Shown here piece after piece: positions 60,322 to 64,000 of a stretch of DNA of 64,000 nucleotides (the first letter of the stretch is position 1; each line of letters starts with the position of its first letter). The notes under the pieces are model-generated. The model did no database searches. It had not been told where the DNA came from and saw nothing but the letters and a program-made list of their open reading frames with translations. The translations under genes were made by a program, and so were the position numbers. This DNA comes from Curtobacterium sp. ISL-83 (GTDB lineage: Bacteria > Actinomycetota > Actinomycetes > Actinomycetales > Microbacteriaceae). The stretch covers positions 62,001 to 126,000 of the forward strand of contig NZ_JAGGPH010000013.1 of NCBI RefSeq assembly GCF_018613895.1. The letters are read 5' to 3'.

Positions 60322-60621
60322 ATGCGCACCACCCGCACGCTCGGCGTCACCGCCGCGGCCATCGTCCTGGCCGCCTCCTCGATCGTCGGTGGCGCCTCGG
60401 CAGCCCAGGCGGCCCCCACGGTCTACAAGAACTGCACGGCGATCCACAAGGTGTACTCCGGCGGGATCGCGAAGAAGTCGGTGACGCAGAACCGCGTCAA
60501 CTCGGGCGGCAAGATCACCTACCGCGCGCTCAAGGGCACGGTGAAGAAGGACGACGCCCTCTACAACGCGAACAAGAAGAGCGACGCGGACGGCGACGGG
60601 ATCGCCTGCGAGCTCAGCTGA
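60322..60621 (+). CDS. secreted Excalibur calcium-binding domain protein
   Basis: This is a 99-residue protein with a signal peptide (residues 1-31, ending ASAAQAA). The Excalibur domain follows: YKNCTAIHKVYSGGIAK with the first Cys, and [13 protein letters not shown] with the Dx-D-xDG calcium loop and second Cys. GGGGGAA precedes the ATG. The last 8 nt overlap the end of cysE on the other strand. Confidence 0.92.
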   Translation: MRTTRTLGVTAAAIVLAASSIVGGASAAQAAPTVYKNCTAIHKVYSGGIAKKSVTQNRVNSGGKITYRALKGTVKKDDALYNANKKSDADGDGIACELS

Positions 60622-61216
60622 CCTGGTCGGGCCCGAGCGGGGGCACACCCTCGTGCCCCGAGCGAGGCCGAGCGGTGCCGGCGACGCCGGTGACGACCGA
60701 CCCCGCCGGCACGTCCTTCGTGACGACGGTGTTCGCTCCGATGACACTGTCGGCTGCGACGGTGATCGCGCCGATCAGTGAGGACCCCGCGCCGAGCACG
60801 ACGCGGTCCCCCACCCGTGGATGCCGCCGGGCACCCTGGCCGTGGGCACCGCCCCTGCCGCCGAGCGTGACGCCGTGGAAGACCACGACGTCGTCACCGA
60901 TGACCGCGGTCTCACCGATCACCACGCCCATGCCGTGGTCGATGAAGCACCGACGGCCGATCCGGGCACCCGGGTGGATCTCGATCCCCGTGACGGACCG
61001 GGCGATCTGCGAGAGCACCCGCGCCGTGAAGCGTGCGCCCGGCAGGTTGCGGGCGTTCCACAGCCGATGGGTCACCCGGTAGGTCCAGATCGCGTGCAGA
61101 CCTGAGTAGACGATCGCGTTCTCCAGGTCGCCCCGGGCAGCCGGATCGTCACGGCGTGCGGCGGCCAGGTCCTCCCGGATGGCCCGCCACACCCCGAGTG
61201 GGGCGGGTCGCGTCAC
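60614..61216 (-). CDS. cysE: serine O-acetyltransferase
   Basis: This is a 200-residue left-handed beta-helix acetyltransferase of the short (EpsC-like) type. [20 protein letters not shown] and [20 protein letters not shown] with LGGRG form the acetyl-CoA and serine site. It makes O-acetylserine for CysK, with which it is coupled by a GTGA overlap. Together they form the cysteine synthesis operon. Confidence 0.95.
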   Translation of the reverse strand: MTRPAPLGVWRAIREDLAAARRDDPAARGDLENAIVYSGLHAIWTYRVTHRLWNARNLPGARFTARVLSQIARSVTGIEIHPGARIGRRCFIDHGMGVVIGETAVIGDDVVVFHGVTLGGRGGAHGQGARRHPRVGDRVVLGAGSSLIGAITVAADSVIGANTVVTKDVPAGSVVTGVAGTARPRSGHEGVPPLGPDQVS

Positions 61217-62151
61217 GCAGAGAGTCCCTCGAAGAGCATCGTCGACAGGTACCGCTCGCCGGTGTCGCAGACGATCGCCACGACGCGCTTCCCGGCGTTC
61301 TCCGGGCGAGCGGCGATCTCGAGCGCGGCGTGGATGATGGCGCCCGAGCTGATCCCGGCCAGGATCCCCTCCTGGGTGCCGAGCGCGCGTGCCACACGGA
61401 GCGCGTCGTCCAGCTCGACGTCGAAGACCTCGTCGATGACGCTCCGGTCGAGCACCTCGGGCACGAAGTTCGCTCCGAGACCCTGGATCTTGTGCGGCCC
61501 GGCCTTGCCCTCGGACAGCAGCGGAGAGTCCTTCGGTTCGACGGCGACGATCTGCACGCCAGGCACGCGCTCCTTGAGCACCTGCCCGACGCCGGTGATC
61601 GTGCCGCCGGTGCCGACACCCGCGACGAACACGTCCACGTGTTCCTCGGTGTCGCGGAGGATCTCCTCCGCCGTGGTGCGACGGTGGATGGCCGCGTTCG
61701 CCGCCGTCTCGAACTGGTGGGCGAGGATCGCCCCGGGCGTCTCGGCGACGATCTGCTCGGCCTGCGCGACTGCGCCCTTCATGCCGACGGGCCCGGGGGT
61801 CAGAACGACCTCGGCCCCGTACGCCCGGATGAGGGCGCGACGCTCGACGCTCATGGTCTCGGGCATCGTGATGACGACCCGGTAGCCGCGGGCGGCACCG
61901 ACCAGTGCGAGCGCGATGCCGGTGTTGCCGGAGGAGCCCTCGACGATGGTGCCGCCGGGCTTCAGGTCGCCGGACTGCTCGGCTGCGTCGATGATCGCGA
62001 CACCGAGGCGGTCCTTGACGCTCGCGCCGGGGTTGTAGAACTCGAGCTTCGCCAGGACCTCGGCCCCGCCTGCCTGCGGCAGCCGGTTGAGCCGGACGAG
62101 CGGGGTGTTCCCGAACGCCTGCGAGATGTTGTCGTAGATCGTGCCGCTCAT
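61213..62151 (-). CDS. cysK: cysteine synthase A (O-acetylserine sulfhydrylase)
   Basis: This 312-residue type II PLP enzyme shows [11 protein letters not shown] with the PLP Lys46, [20 protein letters not shown] and [17 protein letters not shown] for phosphate binding. The C-terminus [15 protein letters not shown] differs from the classical ending but is normal for actinobacterial CysK. AAGGACGG precedes the ATG. It is the first gene of cysK-cysE. Confidence 0.96.
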   Translation of the reverse strand: MSGTIYDNISQAFGNTPLVRLNRLPQAGGAEVLAKLEFYNPGASVKDRLGVAIIDAAEQSGDLKPGGTIVEGSSGNTGIALALVGAARGYRVVITMPETMSVERRALIRAYGAEVVLTPGPVGMKGAVAQAEQIVAETPGAILAHQFETAANAAIHRRTTAEEILRDTEEHVDVFVAGVGTGGTITGVGQVLKERVPGVQIVAVEPKDSPLLSEGKAGPHKIQGLGANFVPEVLDRSVIDEVFDVELDDALRVARALGTQEGILAGISSGAIIHAALEIAARPENAGKRVVAIVCDTGERYLSTMLFEGLSA

Positions 62152-62181
62152 CCGGTCCGTCCTTCTTCGGGTCGCGACGCG

Positions 62182-62195
62182 CTCCAGCACTGGAG
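62182..62195. promoter_or_regulatory. dyad in the cysK promoter region
   Basis: CTCCAG-CA-CTGGAG lies about 31 nt before the cysK start. On the minus strand a -10-like TAGGAT (about 62213-62218) precedes it, so it would fall just after the transcription start, a good place for a repressor of the cysteine operon. Confidence 0.5.
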
Positions 62196-62288
62196 GCGCG
62201 GTGTGCGCCCGATCCTAGCGACCGGACCCGACGCACCCCTGTTCCGTGACGCGCGCTCCCCACCGGACGCACCGCTGCCTCCGCCCCG

Positions 62289-63305
62289 TCAATGCGTCCC
62301 GAGCAGCGCACGCTGCAACTGCTCCTCGGTCGGGAGCGAACGCTGGAGCTCCGGAGGGAGCAGCTCGTCGGCAGCGACGCCCACGGGGGCGTTGGTCGAG
62401 GCGAGCGAATAGTGAACGACCGCGTCGCTTTTTCCGCGGACCAGTAGGAGGCCGACGGTGTCGGCATGGGTCGCGAGCCGGAGCCGGTCGTCGACGAGGG
62501 CGACGTAGAAGGAGAGTTGCCCGACGTGCTCCGGCTTGAAGTCACCCCACTTGAGTTCCACCACGATGTAGCGCAACTGTTCGACGTGGAAGAAGAGCAG
62601 GTCGACGAAGAAGTCGTTGCCGTCGACATCGAAGTGCACCTGCCGTCCGACGAACGCGAACCCTGATCCGAGTTCTCTGAGGGTGTCGGTGATGCGTTCG
62701 ACCATCGCGCCCTCGAGCGCCCGCTCGTTCTGGTCGCCGTCGACCGCCAAGAAGTCGAGGACGTAGGGGTCACGCGTGACGTCCTGCGCACGGTCTGCGC
62801 CGTCGTCGTCCAGCAGGCGGTGGAAGTTCGTCTGCGCGGCACCTTGTCGCGTCGCGAGCCCCTGTCTGACGTTGTGTCGGAGGACGCTTCTCGACCAGGC
62901 ACCGTCGACTGCACTTCGCACGTACCACGCTCGCTCGCTCGCATCCGCGACGCTGAGCAGCACGGTGATGTGACCCCACGGCAATTGGTCAACGGCTTGT
63001 TGACCGATTGATGACTCGTCAGGCCAGGCAGCTGCGAACTGGCGCATGTACTTGAGGTTCGTCGCTGAGAACCCCCGCATCGACGGGAACTCCGCCCGGA
63101 GGTCATCGGCGAGCTGAGCGAGCACACCGCTCCCCCAGCGACCCGTTCGGGAGCGCTGGAGCAACGCCGCACCGATCGACCAGTAGAGGTGCACGAGTTC
63201 GGTGTTGGCTGCCAACTGGGCGCGAGCCCTGGCGGTCGCCACCCGGTCGCGGATCGATCGGAGCATCTCGGCGTACTCCCCGGGGAGCGTGTCGGCGTCG
63301 GTCAT
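62289..63305 (-). CDS. YhcG/DUF1016 PDDEXK nuclease-like protein
   Basis: This is a 338-residue protein. The N-terminal DUF1016 domain (about 5-150) shows NTELVHLYWSIGAALLQRSR and SATNLKYMRQFAAAWPDESS. The C-terminal PDDEXK domain has VDLLFFHVEQLRYIVVELKW with the D...ExK active site. YhcG proteins are putative nucleases, often near restriction or mobile genes. Here it is an orphan between cysK and a dipeptidase gene. The ATG at 63305 has no clear binding site; longer starts exist. Confidence 0.9.
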   Translation of the reverse strand: MTDADTLPGEYAEMLRSIRDRVATARARAQLAANTELVHLYWSIGAALLQRSRTGRWGSGVLAQLADDLRAEFPSMRGFSATNLKYMRQFAAAWPDESSIGQQAVDQLPWGHITVLLSVADASERAWYVRSAVDGAWSRSVLRHNVRQGLATRQGAAQTNFHRLLDDDGADRAQDVTRDPYVLDFLAVDGDQNERALEGAMVERITDTLRELGSGFAFVGRQVHFDVDGNDFFVDLLFFHVEQLRYIVVELKWGDFKPEHVGQLSFYVALVDDRLRLATHADTVGLLLVRGKSDAVVHYSLASTNAPVGVAADELLPPELQRSLPTEEQLQRALLGTH

Positions 63306-63372
63306 CCCGCGATACTGGAACTGCGGCTCCCCGCCAGTCCACCAATCCGTATGCACGGCAGCCGCGATGTGA

Positions 63373-64000
63373 TCAGCGCACGAACGCCGTCCGTGCGAAC
63401 CGGTCATCAGTCGCCTCGAGCACCCGCAGCACGTTCCCCCCGGCGAGCGCCCGCAGGTCCTCCGCGCCCCACCCCCGACGCTGCAGCTCCCCCGCGAGCA
63501 CCGGGTACCGCGACACGTCCCCGAGGTCCGGCACGAGCACCGGCGTCCCGTCGTGGTCCCCGCCCAGTCCGACGTGCTCGACCCCGGCGAGGTCCCGGGC
63601 GTGCTCGACGTGGTCGGCGACGTCGGACACGGTCACGACGGGCGGGTCCCCGAGCGACCCCGAGGCCTCCCAGTCGGCCCATGCCCGCGACACGAACGCG
63701 GGCACGAAGGTGATCATCACGACCCCGCCGTTCGCCGACAGCCGGGTGAGCACGTCGTCCGGCACGTTCCTCGGGTGGTCCGCGACCGCGACGGTGGACG
63801 AGTGGCTGAACAGGACGGGCCGCGTCGCGACGTCGAGCGTGTCGTGCATCGTCGCCGGCGCGGTGTGCGACAGGTCGACGAGCATCCCGATGCGCTCCAT
63901 CTCGGCGACCACCTGACGCCCGCGGTCGGTCAACCCGCCGTGTGGTCGCTGCCCGGTGGCCGAGTCCGCCCACGGGGTGTCGTCGTTGTGCGTGAGCGTC
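63373..64000 (-). CDS. membrane dipeptidase (peptidase M19), partial
   Basis: This is the C-terminal part of a renal-dipeptidase-type zinc enzyme, cut by the window edge. [34 protein letters not shown] and [12 protein letters not shown] carry the expected zinc and substrate residues, and [12 protein letters not shown] closes the family pattern. The reading frame stays open to base 64000 ([11 protein letters not shown] upstream). It hydrolyses dipeptides, including D-residue dipeptides in some members. Confidence 0.93.
   Translation of the reverse strand, partial: TLTHNDDTPWADSATGQRPHGGLTDRGRQVVAEMERIGMLVDLSHTAPATMHDTLDVATRPVLFSHSSTVAVADHPRNVPDDVLTRLSANGGVVMITFVPAFVSRAWADWEASGSLGDPPVVTVSDVADHVEHARDLAGVEHVGLGGDHDGTPVLVPDLGDVSRYPVLAGELQRRGWGAEDLRALAGGNVLRVLEATDDRFARTAFVR

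Overview
The window looks like chromosomal DNA from a high-GC Gram-positive bacterium, most likely a member of the Microbacteriaceae close to Curtobacterium. This is an inference. The signs are very GC-rich third codon positions, frequent GTG starts, many ATGA/GTGA/TGATG gene overlaps, many genes whose -10 box (TAnnnT) ends 6-7 nt before the start codon (leaderless mRNAs), and actinobacterial families such as Excalibur, LtrA, MSMEG_6728 and DUF2071. No rRNA, tRNA, CRISPR array, transposase or integrase was recognised.

Layout. 1-7.2 kb: VOC protein, DUF3800-like protein, sodium:solute symporter with a small partner, aroQ, FMN reductase, UV-damage glycosylase-like protein and a YbdK ligase. 7.2-13 kb: an NAD de novo operon on the minus strand (nrtR-like regulator, nadA, nadB, nadC, cysteine desulfurase). 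13-22.8 kb: acylphosphatase, MFS pump, two TetR modules with visible operators, small membrane proteins, a GNAT enzyme and a potassium channel. 23-30 kb: BrkB, CDF transporter, alditol oxidase, 2H phosphoesterase and the methionine importer metQNI. 30-38 kb: MFS pump, then a five-gene catabolic operon (type III PLP lyase, IclR, KDG kinase, KDPG aldolase, N-acyl-D-amino-acid deacylase) with a convergent ridA. 38-51.7 kb: envelope and metabolic genes including coaBC, a GntR and a MarR regulator, a secreted transglycosylase-like protein and LtrA.

51.7-55.2 kb is the most accessory-looking stretch. It has a 600-nt gene-free region rich in hairpins. It also has a three-gene toxin-antitoxin-chaperone (TAC) module with a HigB-like toxin, an XRE/HigA antitoxin and a SecB-like chaperone. 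Next to it is a small membrane protein whose promoter is built on a GGCTCG hexamer array. 55.2-57.6 kb is an Asp23/Gls24 cluster with an ECF sigma factor and an Asp23 protein that seems fused to an anti-sigma-like head. 57.7-64 kb holds MOSC, a TetR/NAD(P)-binding pair with twin operators, YjbR, Excalibur, cysK-cysE, an orphan YhcG nuclease and the C-terminal part of a membrane dipeptidase.

Themes. The NAD operon supplies both the pathway enzymes and a cysteine desulfurase that may serve the NadA iron-sulfur cluster. The 32-38 kb operon reads as a route from an N-acylated amino-sugar acid to pyruvate and glyceraldehyde 3-phosphate. A 15-mer (CCGGACGGGAGGCGC and close variants) recurs across the window: paired as terminator-like hairpins between genes, single in intergenic DNA, and single inside coding linkers of coaBC and a DUF2071 gene.
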